From Vitrella brassicaformis (Eukaryota > Sar > Vitrellaceae), in contig CDMY01000694.1 of the NCBI GenBank assembly GCA_001179505.1, positions 1-29,672 on the forward strand: DNA of 29,672 nucleotides. Reading direction: 5' to 3'. A program made the translations under genes and the position numbers. Below are positions 9,769 through 19,822 of this stretch, one piece after another. Below the pieces are notes generated by a model that saw nothing but the letters and a program-made list of their open reading frames with translations, was not told where the DNA came from and searched no databases. The first letter of the stretch is position 1. Each line of letters begins with the position of its first letter.

Positions 9769-12355
9769 TTAAGAGCCACGAGTTGCCTCCAGCACAATTT
9801 CTCCAGCATATCGCCCATGGTGGATGGTGAAGTCGCCGATGCTCGTGTCGCCGGGGACCACCTGCCAGATGGCATCGCCCACATCGCCATGCACTTCCAG
9901 CCACAGCCGCACACGCCCCAGGCCCCGCACGCCAGCGTTGAGCAGAGACGTCAGGCCGCTGCTAACGAGCTCGGCAGCGCCAGCGGGCTCCAACTCATCA
10001 AGGACTGAATGAACACACACACACACACACGCACGCACGCACAAGGCGGATGCACACACAGGATGAACCGACGAGCACCTTCCTGTACTCACTATATTCC
10101 CGGCATACCTTCTAAGTACATCTCTATGTCGCTAATTGCTGGCAGGCTATTCGACCCCCGGCCACCGAAGGGGCCGCCCTGCGTGAAACTGACCGCACCC
10201 CACAGATCATCACCCACACAGACCTCGGCCACCTGCCTCCCCGCACCCAGCGCTTCCAGCACACCCCTCCTGTCCTCTGCGCCCACATTTGAGCCGAACG
10301 CCACCGTCCCCACCTTCAAGGGCATCTTCTCTGCCAGCAGCCGGCCCGCAGCAGCACCCAGACCGCTGTAGACACGCAGCTGTCTGGCCCTTGGGAAGTG
10401 CTGCAGGCGGTTGATGATGTCGGGGACGGGCGAGCCGGAGTCGGGAGGGGGGACGAAGCCATCGGCATTTTCAACTGTCACGTACCCCACATAGTCGAAT
10501 GAGAGACACTTTGCGATGTCGACGGCCGCCTGGCTGGGGTTGACGATGGGGTGGGTGAGGTCGTGCTGACTGAGCCTGTAGACTACGTGGCTCGCCTGCC
10601 GTGCCGCCTCCTGGATGGCCACCTTGATGAAGGGGGAGGGGCGAGGGGGGAATGTGTCGGCGTAGAAGAGGGACAGCTCGAAGGGGACCCACTCCGCGCC
10701 CTTCACAGTGATGGGCACGTCAGGCGACACGCAGCAGACATTGATCAGGTCATCGAAAGCGAGCAGGGCGGCAAGGGCAGTGGTTTCCGCGAAGGCTGGA
10801 ACCTCCACGTCGAGCCTCTTGAGCGACTTGAGGCAGCCGCGCAATGTGAGCACATCCTACAGATGAAAAGAGACGGACACCATTCGTGTCCTTATCAACC
10901 CCTATCAAGCCTCTCTAGTGTGATTGTGCTTACTCGGAGCCGCGCCGTTTCGATGCCATGCTTGATCACGCCGATACGCTCTAGTTGTCTGAGCGGCCCT
11001 GACTGGCCAGGAGCTGCCATGGGTATGTGCGCAAACACAGTCGCCCACTGCCCGTCCCGCAGATGCCCCCCCACTTGTTTCAGCGATGACGACGACTTAA
11101 TGAATCGGCCCAGCTCGCTGGTGGTCCACTCCTCCTGATCCACACACTCGAGTGCGGGCATCTTCCATCCCCTCTCGGCCAGTACACTGTGCTCCTGGAC
11201 GGCTCCTGTGACGGCCCTGAGTGAGGGGAGGGTCGGTGGCGGGGCGAATGGGGGAGGAAGGTAACAAGGCGGGGGCCTGGTGCTTGTTGTGGTGATGCTG
11301 CTGCTGAATTTGATCGTCTCCAGACTGCCTTCGGCCATGTGCTGCTGGCCCTCCTTCTCGCGCGCTTCACGCCGCCCGGCCACATGGCCCTCCACGATGC
11401 TTGTCATGATGTCCAGACAGCAGAACCGCTCGTAGCGTGGCTGCACAAGGCTGAGGGCCGTGAGGTTGATGAGTCGCTTGCCGAGCTCAAAGGCCTCCTC
11501 AGGTGTGATGCTCTCCCAGAATTGGCGGTCTCCATCTGGGGTGCAGTCGATGTCGATGTGGGTGTGCTGCTGGAAGGCCCCCTTGCGGACTTGCCCCCAC
11601 TGCTTCAAGAGGGGTGCGAGGGCCGACAGCTCGCGGGCGGTCATGAAGCTGATCACTGATGCCAGGTGGTCGTCGCCAAAGCCAGCAGGAGCCTGAACCA
11701 AAACACAGAACGACGGGAGAGGAAGCCGCATGAGAATGGAAGGCGGTCTTTGTGTGTTGTCTGTGGCTGTCTTTGGCTGTGTACCTTCTTGCTGTCATCC
11801 CACACCTACACCCACCCACATGACACAACACACCCAAGCACCAAAGACAAACGTCAAACAGTGCTCTCCGGCACCTCTCTGTTGAGCTGTGTTTGCCTAC
11901 CATGGGTGGCTGTGGGTTCGCGTTTGTGAGCGCCGTGGCCTCGGTGTGCGGCACCATCACTTTGAACTCCTCACGGTGTCCGCCCACCTCCCTCATGTAA
12001 ACCGCCGTCCGTCCACTGCTCTCGTCGATGCGATAGACGTCGGCCTTGACCCACCTCTGCTTGCCCTTCTCCCGCTCGTTGGTCACCATCTGCACACGAC
12101 TGCCCTCCCGGTAGCGGCACGGCGCAGCGGACGCCATTGCCTGACGAATCGAACAATCAAACGATCGAAGGGATGAGTCAATGAGTGATGGTCTGACACG
12201 CGGTCTGACACGCGGTAGTGTCTGCCTGTTGCACCTTGACTTACCTCGCCATGAGGCAAAGCAGACGAAGATGAAGCAACTGACACGGCGCCACTCAGAC
12301 GCCGCTGACACGTGGGACAGTGCAAGGGGACAGATGCATCACTCTCGTTGACCAT
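9769..12355 (-). CDS. F-box/LRR-like protein with N-terminal CxxC and SH3/Tudor-like segment
   Basis: Five exons, minus strand: 12355-12245, 12140-11901, 11692-10934, 10856-10109, 10004-9769. Phases agree throughout and give 697 residues. The start is the first in-frame ATG, and exon 1 ends in a perfect GTAAGT donor. Exon 1 encodes HCPTCQRR (C13, C16). Exon 2 encodes a compact basic segment (YREGSRVQMV to EEFKVMV) resembling SH3, Tudor or Agenet barrels. Exon 3 opens with FGDDHLASVISFMTARELSA, a helix pair reminiscent of F-box starts, followed by Leu-rich stretches and a Ser/Thr/Pro-rich linker. Exons 4-5 have LRR-like phrases such as LRGCLKSLKRLDVEVP. The last segment may be a beta-rich domain. 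Taken together, this suggests a substrate adaptor or scaffold; that is inference, since no domain is diagnostic. It faces the tandem-pair gene across a 214-bp divergent interval. Confidence 0.8.
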
Positions 12356-12569
12356 TGACACCCTCGTGTTTTGCTTCTTGCCAGTGAGGTCTGCTTGACT
12401 TTTCTCACTGTAAGAAGGCGTATTCTCTATTGCGAATGGCCAGCGGCCTCCACAGGACACTCACGCTCACTCAGTGGGGGGAAAAAGTCTTCTCAGTAGC
12501 GATGGTCTCTCAGATCTGCGAGCTTGGTTTTGGTTCATCCGCTGCCGGCATCTGCCCGATGCATCAGTC
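12356..12569. promoter_or_regulatory. Divergent intergenic region, probable bidirectional promoter
   Basis: The 214 bp separating the minus-strand start (12355) from the plus-strand start (12570) must hold both promoters unless an unseen 5' exon exists. I see no TATA box or other named element. Confidence 0.35.
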
Positions 12570-14256
12570 ATGGAGCAGACGCACCTGCAGCAGCAGCACC
12601 CCTTTTCATTCATCTTTGTCGGGCGCCGCACTTTCTACCTGCTCAGCCTCACGGACATCCTGTGTCTGAGAGGCACGTCCACATCGCTCAGAGATCTCTT
12701 CGGGGCGACCCAACTGCGACATCGGCTCCGCCACTCGCTCGGCTCACAGGCGGGGCTGCGGCGGGCGGTGAATGGACCGCAAGTGCAGCTGCTGCGGTTC
12801 GACGATGACCAGTTCGGTGTTCATGATCTGCTGGCGGCTGTGTGTGTGATGGAGGAGGGGGGCTTGGTGGAGATCGGAGGGGTCATCGAGCTGGGGGCGC
12901 ATTGCGGTTACTGTAACCTGCCTGTCATCCTCACATCCGATGACATCAACAAACACGCCAACAAGACCGTAAGGCACACACCGACTCACAAGGAGTGGGA
13001 GATACCAGAGTTGCCTCATTGATGTGTCTGTGATGTATGTTGTCGTGTGTGTAGGCGTATGTGTCGATTTCCCGTGTGTTGGCGCAGCTCATGGTGGTGG
13101 GGCGCCACATCGACTTCGGTGACGGCAGCCGGCTGCAGCTGTTCCTCCACGGCCATGAGGTGCGGGCCATCAGTGACGAGCCCGACTTCGAGCTGGACTT
13201 TAACCCGCCCCTCCCTGCCGGCCACCAATACCGGCAGCACCGACGACGGGACGACCCGCCAGTGGGCAACAGCATCTACTACAACGAGTTCGACGGCACA
13301 TGGAGGAGTGGGGTGGGCGGCGACTTCACCTATGCGTCGACGTCGTCGTGCGCCGAGCGTTGGATCCTCAACCACTTCGAGGGGACTCACCAGACCAATC
13401 GCACATCGATAAACCTCAACAGGTAAAACATCAATGTCACCAGTGGGTGAGAGGGGTGCGTGTTTGATTGTGGGTGTGTGTGTGGTTGGTTCAGGTATGT
13501 TGGCGGCGGCCGTCTTGATGCCCTCCTCACCCAGTCGCCCCACACACCGGTGGTCGGATGCAGCACCACATTCAGCCGGAATGGTCGTGAGCGATACCTG
13601 GTGCTCACCAATAGCACCCACAACTTCGTCGCATGGATTTACATCTGAGAGTTGGGAAACAACAGAGGTCAGGCCGACAGACAGACAGACAGACAGACAG
13701 ACAGAAAGACTGACAGGCAGCTCTGGTGGTCACGTGCCGCAAATGTTCTCTCCCTTTTGTGTCTGCAGTGGACGTTCATGTGTGGACGACCGAGTCTCCT
13801 GTGTCTGGTGTGGGTGGTGTCTTCAAGCACAGCTTCCGCCAGACGACCGCCCTGGCTCGTGTGGCGCTTGGGGCTGTGGGACCTTACGTGTTCGACGGAC
13901 AACAGCCGCCGCAACAGCCACAGCAGCAGGGGGGCGACGATAGTGATGATGGTACGGACAAACAGAGGGAGGGAGGGAGGGAGGGAGGGCGGAAGGGAGG
14001 GACACACACGAGAATGGATGGATGGATGGATGTGCCTTCTTTGTCTATGTGGTGTAGATGAGGACGGCCATGGCGGTGGTTGGGACGATATGAATGGCGA
14101 CGACAGCGGAGGTACACAGGAAGGAAGAAACGAAGGAAGGCGCACACAGCGCAGCACCGATGCCCTGTAAGGTGTATGTTCCTCTGTTTGACAGGTGAGG
14201 ATGCATCAGCCGAGGACTGGAACCAACCCACACCGGGGCAGGGCAGCATAGACTAG
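12570..14256 (+). CDS. Tandem-pair gene A, unknown family, with premature stop
   Basis: Six exons: 12570-12968, 13055-13422, 13495-13667, 13769-13951, 14058-14111, 14195-14256. Phases agree and total 413 codons, but an in-frame TGA at 13646-13648 in exon 3 truncates the protein to 306 residues. Exon 1 starts at the first ATG of its frame. Exon 2 begins AYVSISRVLAQLMVVGRHID, nearly identical to gene B. Exon 3 encodes GCSTTFSRNGRERYLVLTNS; exon 4 encodes ALARVALGAVGPYVFDG, then a Gln/Pro run; exons 5-6 are acidic and Gly-rich. The family is not recognised; no signal peptide or membrane segment is evident. Exons 4-6 remain open and similar to gene B, so the stop is either recent, or genuine with the rest decaying. 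Intron 3 starts with a (GACA)n run and intron 4 contains a (GGGA)n run. Confidence 0.7.
13676..13704. repeat. (GACA)n microsatellite just after a 5' splice site
   Basis: About seven GACA units starting nine bases after the exon 3 donor of tandem gene A. A shorter (CAGA)n run sits in the matching place in gene B (16354-16378). Confidence 0.9.
13966..13999. repeat. (GGGA)n tract in intron 4 of gene A
   Basis: At least six closely spaced GGG runs on the sense strand, beginning 15 bases after the donor. It could fold as a G-quadruplex in the transcript. The equivalent tract in gene B lies at 16659-16684. Confidence 0.9.
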
Positions 14257-15242
14257 ACAGGTAAGGTACACACACCACAGACAGAAAGATATCTATCTGC
14301 ACGTCTTCTGTGCTCCAGCTGATTGGGTCTTGCCCTCCTCTGCTCTGTGCGTGGCATGATGGTTGTCTTACAGGAGTGAGGATGACTGGAGTGCTGGGTT
14401 CGTCGTCTCTTTAGCTGGCTGCCCGGTCGTCGGCTCGTGGACATCCGCAACTCACTCTGTGGCTAGGTGCCTGAGGGGCTGGGTGAGTGAGTGGTTGGGT
14501 GCGTTGGAAATCACCCAGGCATTCTTGTCGAGAGACCGGCTGACATGACACCTTCATCCAATGGCTGTGTCGTGTTGCCTTGCCGACCTCTTTGCGCTGT
14601 GCAATTCCTCCCCTCCCTCTCCCTCCGTGTCGATACTTATTGCCTGCCTCCCTCTGTCTGTCTGTCTGTCTGTCTGTCTGCCCCTCTGTGTGTGTTCGTA
14701 TGTGTATGTCCTCTGTACACACCAATACATACGGATGTACACACACACACACACTCATATGTATATATGTCCATCGCGGATGGATTCCTGCGTCCATGGC
14801 CTCTTTGTCGGACTGTGTTGCCTGTTCATGGCTTCCTCTCTGCTGACGATGGCTGGATTTCCTCTCTAGCTCTCTCTCTGTGAATGAGTGGCTGGATCGG
14901 CAATGATTTGACTGTTTCGCTTGATGCAATGGAATCGATCGCCGTGTGGTACTCACTGACTGAGTCACTGACTGACCGGCTTGATGGTTGGCTGTAATAG
15001 GATGTTTGTGTGCAGAGGACAGACTTTGCACTGACCGTAACCGTCGCCGCCTCAGCACCCAAAGACCCAAGCACACTCTCTCAGATGAAGCAAACGCAAT
15101 CGCCAATGACCAACCGTCACACTCTCTTATGCCGACTGCATCTGCGCCTCACATACAGTTCATCGGAATCTGTTCGATCACTGCGAGCTTTGACGAGCGA
15201 GATTGGGCGTAGAAAGTAGCTCCTTGCGAATGAGTGAGGGCG
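14257..15242. other. Spacer between the tandem genes
   Basis: The stretch contains a (CTGT)n run at about 14653-14680, an ACAC tract near 14740 and a TATATGTATATATG patch near 14757. No convincing gene is seen on either strand. The promoter of gene B should lie in the last few hundred bases. Confidence 0.6.
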
Positions 15243-16890
15243 ATGGGCAACACCGTCCCGCGGAAGACCAGCGACGAGGCCTCGCCGTCCATCCACGGCC
15301 AGTGCCTCGACTTCATTCGCCGGGACGACAGATACCAGCTCTACGACGAGGCCAAGGACATCGGCCGCCTCAGAACCGCAGCCCGCTTCGTCGGCAATGA
15401 CCACTTCCCTGCCCAGACGCTCCGCGAGCGACTCAAATGGTCACTGCATCGCACTCGGCTCGCCGATGGGAGCCGGCTGGACACCGTGATAGCCTTCGAC
15501 CCGCAGTCGGTGACCGAGGCGCGGCTGCTGCTGGCGGCCATGTGGATGGTGGAGAAGCAGAGGTGGGAGGAGGTGGCTGAGGTGCTGCGGTGGGCCAGCC
15601 AGTGTGGATGTTGCACCCTGCCCGTCAACGTCACCGCTGACGATATCAACAAACACGCCGACAAGACGGTGGGACTCACAGGGCGGGCGGGCGGGAGGGA
15701 GGGCGGGCAAGAAAGGGCCTGATTTACCCATTCATGTGTGTGTGGTGTCGTGTGTGTAGGCGTATGTGTCGATTCCCCGTGTGTTGGCGCAGCTCATGGT
15801 GGTGGGGCGTCACATTGACTTCGGTGACGGCAGCCGGCTGCAGCTGTTCCGCCATGGCCACGAGGTGCGGGCCATCAAAGACCAGCCCGGCTTCCGGCTC
15901 CCCCTCAACCCGCCCCTCCCGCCCGGCGACCCGCACCACCGACTACACGATGACCCGCCGGTGCACAGCCGCATCTACTACGACGGCTGCAGATGGAGGA
16001 CTGGGGTGCTCGTCACCTATGCGTCGGTGTCGTCGTCGGCTAAGGACATGATCCTCAAGCATTTCGTTGAGACTCACCAGACCAATGACACTCCCTCAAT
16101 AGGTAACCCACCGATGGCACCAGTGGGTGAGAGGGGTGCGTGTCTGATTGTGTGTGTGCGTGTGGTGTGGTTGGTTCAGGCATGTTGGCGGCGGCCGTGT
16201 GGATGCCCTCCTCACCCAGTCGCCCCACACACCAGTGGCTGGATGCAGCACCACATTCTGCCAGGACGGTGATCGATACCTGGTGCTCACCAACAGCACC
16301 CACACCTTCGTCGCATGGATTGTCATCATTAACCACTGGGGGACCAACAACGGTCAGACAGACAGACAGACAGACAGGCAGCTTTGCTGGTCACGTGCCA
16401 CCAATGTTCTCTCCCTTTGTGTCTGCAGTGGGCGTGGTTGTGTGGACGACCGAGGCGCCAGTGTCTGCTGTGGGTGGTGCCCTCAAGGACCGCTTCCCCG
16501 AGACGACCGCCCTGGCTCGTGTGGCGCTGGGGGCTGTGGGGCCTTACGTGTTCGACGGACAGCCGCCGCCGCCGCCGCAACAGCCACAGCAGCCACAGCC
16601 ACAGCCACAGCAGCAGGGGGGCGACGATGGTACGACGGGTACGAGACAAAGAGACAGAGGGAGGGAGGGAGGGAGGGAGGGAGGGACACACACACGTGTG
16701 GATGGATGGTGTAGATGGAGACGTTGGTGATGGCGATGCTGATGACGGTGATATGCATCCCAACGACGGACAAGAGGCCAGCAGAGGTACGCATCACAGC
16801 ACAGACCCCCTGGCTCCTGTCGATCTGCATCACTCGTCTAGCTGTGTGTGTGTGTGTCAGGTAGCGACGAGTACTCGGAGTGAGTCATGA
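15243..16890 (+). CDS. Tandem-pair gene B, unknown family, with a phase break between exons 2 and 3
   Basis: Paralogue of gene A. Exons: 15243-15668, 15760-16102, 16180-16352, 16429-16629, 16715-16786 and 16861 onward. Exon 1 (142 codons, starting MGNTVPRKTSDEA) resembles gene A only weakly, except at its end (LPVNVTADDINKHADKT). Exon 2 is nearly identical, but its tail is 7 nt shorter than in gene A. Splicing at the conserved sites therefore shifts exons 3-6 out of the frame shared with gene A. In that shared frame, exon 3 encodes VGGGRVDALLTQSPHTP and exon 4 encodes ALARVALGAVGPYVFDG plus a longer Pro/Gln run, and the stop would be 16881-16883. The shifted frame is also open and would stop at 16888-16890. 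The family is unrecognised. Possible explanations are a recent frameshift, an unseen alternative splice, or a sequence error. Confidence 0.7.
16659..16684. repeat. (GGGA)n tract in intron 4 of gene B
   Basis: About six GGGA units on the sense strand about 30 bases after the donor, in the same place as the tract in gene A. Confidence 0.9.
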
Positions 16891-17236
16891 GGCGGACACG
16901 GCTATGGAGGCAAGAGGGGCTGTCGAGGCCGTCGAGTGCCCACAGACATACAGACAGTGTGATGATACGTGGATCGGTGCGTGGGGGTGCAGAAAAGATG
17001 GTCTCCATGGCTGGCTGCCGGGGGCTATGGTGTGTGAGAGTGTGGCCGTCTGTGTAGAAGAATTGAGCAGCCCACCAGCTGAGCCGCTGCATGGGGGTCT
17101 GTCTACTCACTGGTATTGTTTGTTTTGGCAGTGAGAGTGTGAGGCGCCACACAGACCCATAAGTCTGACGGGGGAGGGAGCAAACCAGGGAGACAGGCAG
17201 CACGGTTCCTCACCTTGTCGTCCAACACACACAGAG

Positions 17237-17267
<31 letters not shown>

Positions 17268-18478
17268 ATCCGTTGACTCTTTGTGCACAGCACAGCACGT
17301 GTGAGGGCTTTGGTGGATGGATCTTTGTGTTTGGGTCGGGCCCACTGTGCGCCCATCGACCGGTTGCAACGCTAATCCATCTTTGCATGATGGGTGTGTT
17401 GGTATCCCGGCCACACACAGATGACAGAGGAGCGCACCGCCAACCGATGTAGGACCACTTGCTGACAGACAGAGAGAGAGGGAGGGAGTGGTGTTAGCAA
17501 GACCATCCATCCATCCATCTGTGGCGCATTGTTTGCTCCATTCCATACACATATACATCGCCGTGTGTGTTTCACACTCGTGGCCCATCCACTCACCCAC
17601 AGACAGACAGACAGACAGACCGCGGCCATGCAGTCAGTCATTGTTGCCTTACTGTCGGTCGGGGCGGCTTCCTCTCTCTCTCTGTGTTTCGCTTTGAGTT
17701 CATATCTGTGTGACCCTCTGCACGGCACTCGGTACGGTCGCCGAGGCGCTTTTGCCGAGGGCTTTCATGTGCACAGCCACAGACACTGACTGGAGTGATG
17801 CGCTCCACTTCTCCTTATTGCTCGTGGTGCGGGGATGGATGGCCATGTGCTCACGACAGGTCGGTCTCTGCTGCCTTGACTGCCTCAGTTTGACTCTCTC
17901 CCCCTCCGTGCGTATACGTACAATACACCGTACATACATATGATATGTACATCACACTGATGCATTATGTATGTGTATATATATACCTCGCTGGCTGGGT
18001 GGCTGGCTTGCATGCTGCCTGGCCATGGTGTGTTGCCCTCCTCTGTCTGCTGGCCGGTTTTGACCTGATGCCTCGGCCGACCGCTGTGGGTGTTTGTGTG
18101 AGTGCCTGCCTGCATGCATGCATGCAGTACGTGCTTTTTTCGACTGATTGCTCGTGTGGATGACTTTTGGAGTGAGAGCACGCCACTCAATCTGTGTCTA
18201 GCTGTCCATTGAGGCATTATGCGGAGGGGGTGCATCGTGCCGACCGACCGACACTCACCACCCCTGAGATGATAGATATGTTGGTGTTCGTCACACCACA
18301 CCATGCCACACCACACCAAAGTCATTCGCTCGTCCCTCACCAACCAGCATTCTGCCAATCGTCCATCGATTTGCAAACGCTCGCCACGTGTTCTGTCACA
18401 TACACACCATCGCGTCTACTTGCACCCCCACCACATGCCGCAGAGCATCTCGGGCAATCAATGTCGCTGATGCAGCTT
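16891..18478. other. Gene-poor spacer
   Basis: It holds a (CT)n run at about 17240-17267, (GACA)n near 17600, CCATCCAT repeats near 17505 and a GTATATATATAC patch near 17973. Open frames here are rich in Cys/Val/Ser from TGTG and CTGT repeats and look like noise. The end may be the 3' untranslated region of the minus-strand candidate ending at 18479. Confidence 0.55.
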
Positions 18479-18954
18479 TCATCGACAGACGAGGCCTGTG
18501 TTTCCGCACTTTGCAGCTATCCATCCCGGCTTGTCGTGGTGGGTCTTCAGCTCCTCGATTGACACATCGCCACACCAGTTGACACGTCGGTCGGGGCAGT
18601 TGACCTCCTGCGAGATGCTGGTGCAGACGGCGTGCTGGTCGTTGGAGTAGCGGTGCCTGGCAGACACGCATTCGGTAAGACGGACGTGATCGAGGTCGCA
18701 AAGCGGCTTTGGTTGGCTGGTTGGTTCTCGCGTCCGTGAACCTGGAGGCATTATAGAAGCGAAACAGCACACGCACACAGCCATGAATGAGGATGCTCAC
18801 GCAACGATGGGCCGTCCGCTCACTTACTTGATGCCGATATAACATCAATGTGTGTTGGGCAAGTCGGTTCTCGCCGTGCGGCTACGTCACCACTTTGAAG
18901 ACAAACGTTATCTTGAGCTGCTGGTCGCCAAGCACGACGAAGTCGTGCCACACA
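18479..18954 (-). CDS. Possible Cys-rich protein, C-terminal exons only
   Basis: Two minus-strand exons join well: one ends at 18828 with a strong GTAAGT donor; the next runs 18741-18479 after a cctccag acceptor, giving a phase-consistent frame that ends TGLVCR-stop. The upstream exon frame is open from 18954 and reads QDNVCLQSGDVAARREPTC. The downstream exon contains several cysteines, including PLCDLDHVRLTECVSARHRY and NCPDRRVNWCGDVS. Composition is much more protein-like than the surrounding noise. I found no start. The signal-peptide-like frame at about 19058-19270 on the same strand could be its 5' exon, but I could not link the frames cleanly. No domain is recognised. Confidence 0.4.
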
Positions 18955-19057
18955 CTAGAGCCTCGCCGAGCTAGAGGTCGACCACACACTCGAGCATGCC
19001 ATCGGACAAGCTTTCGAACGATTGGTTCTCTGACCTGCTGTTTCACCCACGCAGGCG

Positions 19058-19270
19058 TCAACGAGCCCGAGCCACCCAGAGAGTCCAGGACAATAACACC
19101 CACGAGTGTGGCGTAGTCGCCATGACCAACAAAGGCCTGTATTCTTCGTTGATCTGCCGGCGCTTCTCGCTGCGGTTGCTGCAGTGTCCTTGTGACACAT
19201 TGGGGAGGGCGACCAGCAAGGCCAGGACGAGTGCAGATCTTTCTCCAGCGAGCGCCTGAGATAAATGCGC
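19058..19270 (-). pseudogene. Signal-peptide-like exon in the 5' block of repeat copy 3
   Basis: Minus-strand counterpart of the fragment at 1967-2211, reading SALVLALLVALPNVSQGH then NRSEKRRQINEEYRP. There is no in-frame ATG, a stop lies just upstream, and a tctcag acceptor motif precedes it. Relative to copy 1 it has a 7-bp deletion that shifts the following frame. The shared peptide shows that the ancestral repeat carried part of a secreted or membrane protein gene on the opposite strand. Confidence 0.35.
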
Positions 19271-19822
19271 ACACACACAGCCACACACTCAATTTGAGTA
19301 CTGCAGGGTTTCCATCCATCAGTGTACCACACGGCGGTGAAGAGAGCGGAGTAGCCCTCTTCCCCTGTTCACTGCACAGCGCAGAGAAGTCCATTCACCC
19401 TGTAGAGTGACGCGGCAGTACACTGACCTGCAGAACACCCAACAGATGGCACACAAAGGGACAGAGAAATGAATCGCTGACTGCAGATCTTTGTGCAGCT
19501 CGCTAGTGTGTGGTGCAGGGGGGTGATGGCGAGGTGGATCTGTCTGTTTTTCGTGGTTTTTGAGTCGTGTGCGCGTTATACGGTGCCTGCCCTAACGCCG
19601 AAAGCCCGCTGGATCGCGAGGAGAGAGAGCGCCCGCAGAGAGAGTCACAAACGCACACAGGATGGCGACCAACACGCAGCCAGAAGGGCTCTCACTGCCT
19701 CTCAGCTGACATTTCTCTCTCTCTTTTCTGTAAAGCCGCTGTGATTTGGCTGCCGAGCTCACTACACAGCGGATCTGCAACACGGCCTTCGAACATCGCG
19801 TCTATTCGCACGGCTCACAGGC

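Noticed and set aside
13676-13704. Possible CRISPR-like array
   Set aside because: Only perfect tetranucleotide units with no spacers; an ordinary microsatellite in an intron.
13669-14157. Minus-strand open frame rich in CLSV and PPSLPPS repeats
   Set aside because: It is the translation of (CTGT)n and (TCCC)n microsatellites, not a protein.
16880-17134. 84-codon plus-strand frame after gene B
   Set aside because: It overlaps the gene B stop, has no similarity to gene A's equivalent region and no splice support.
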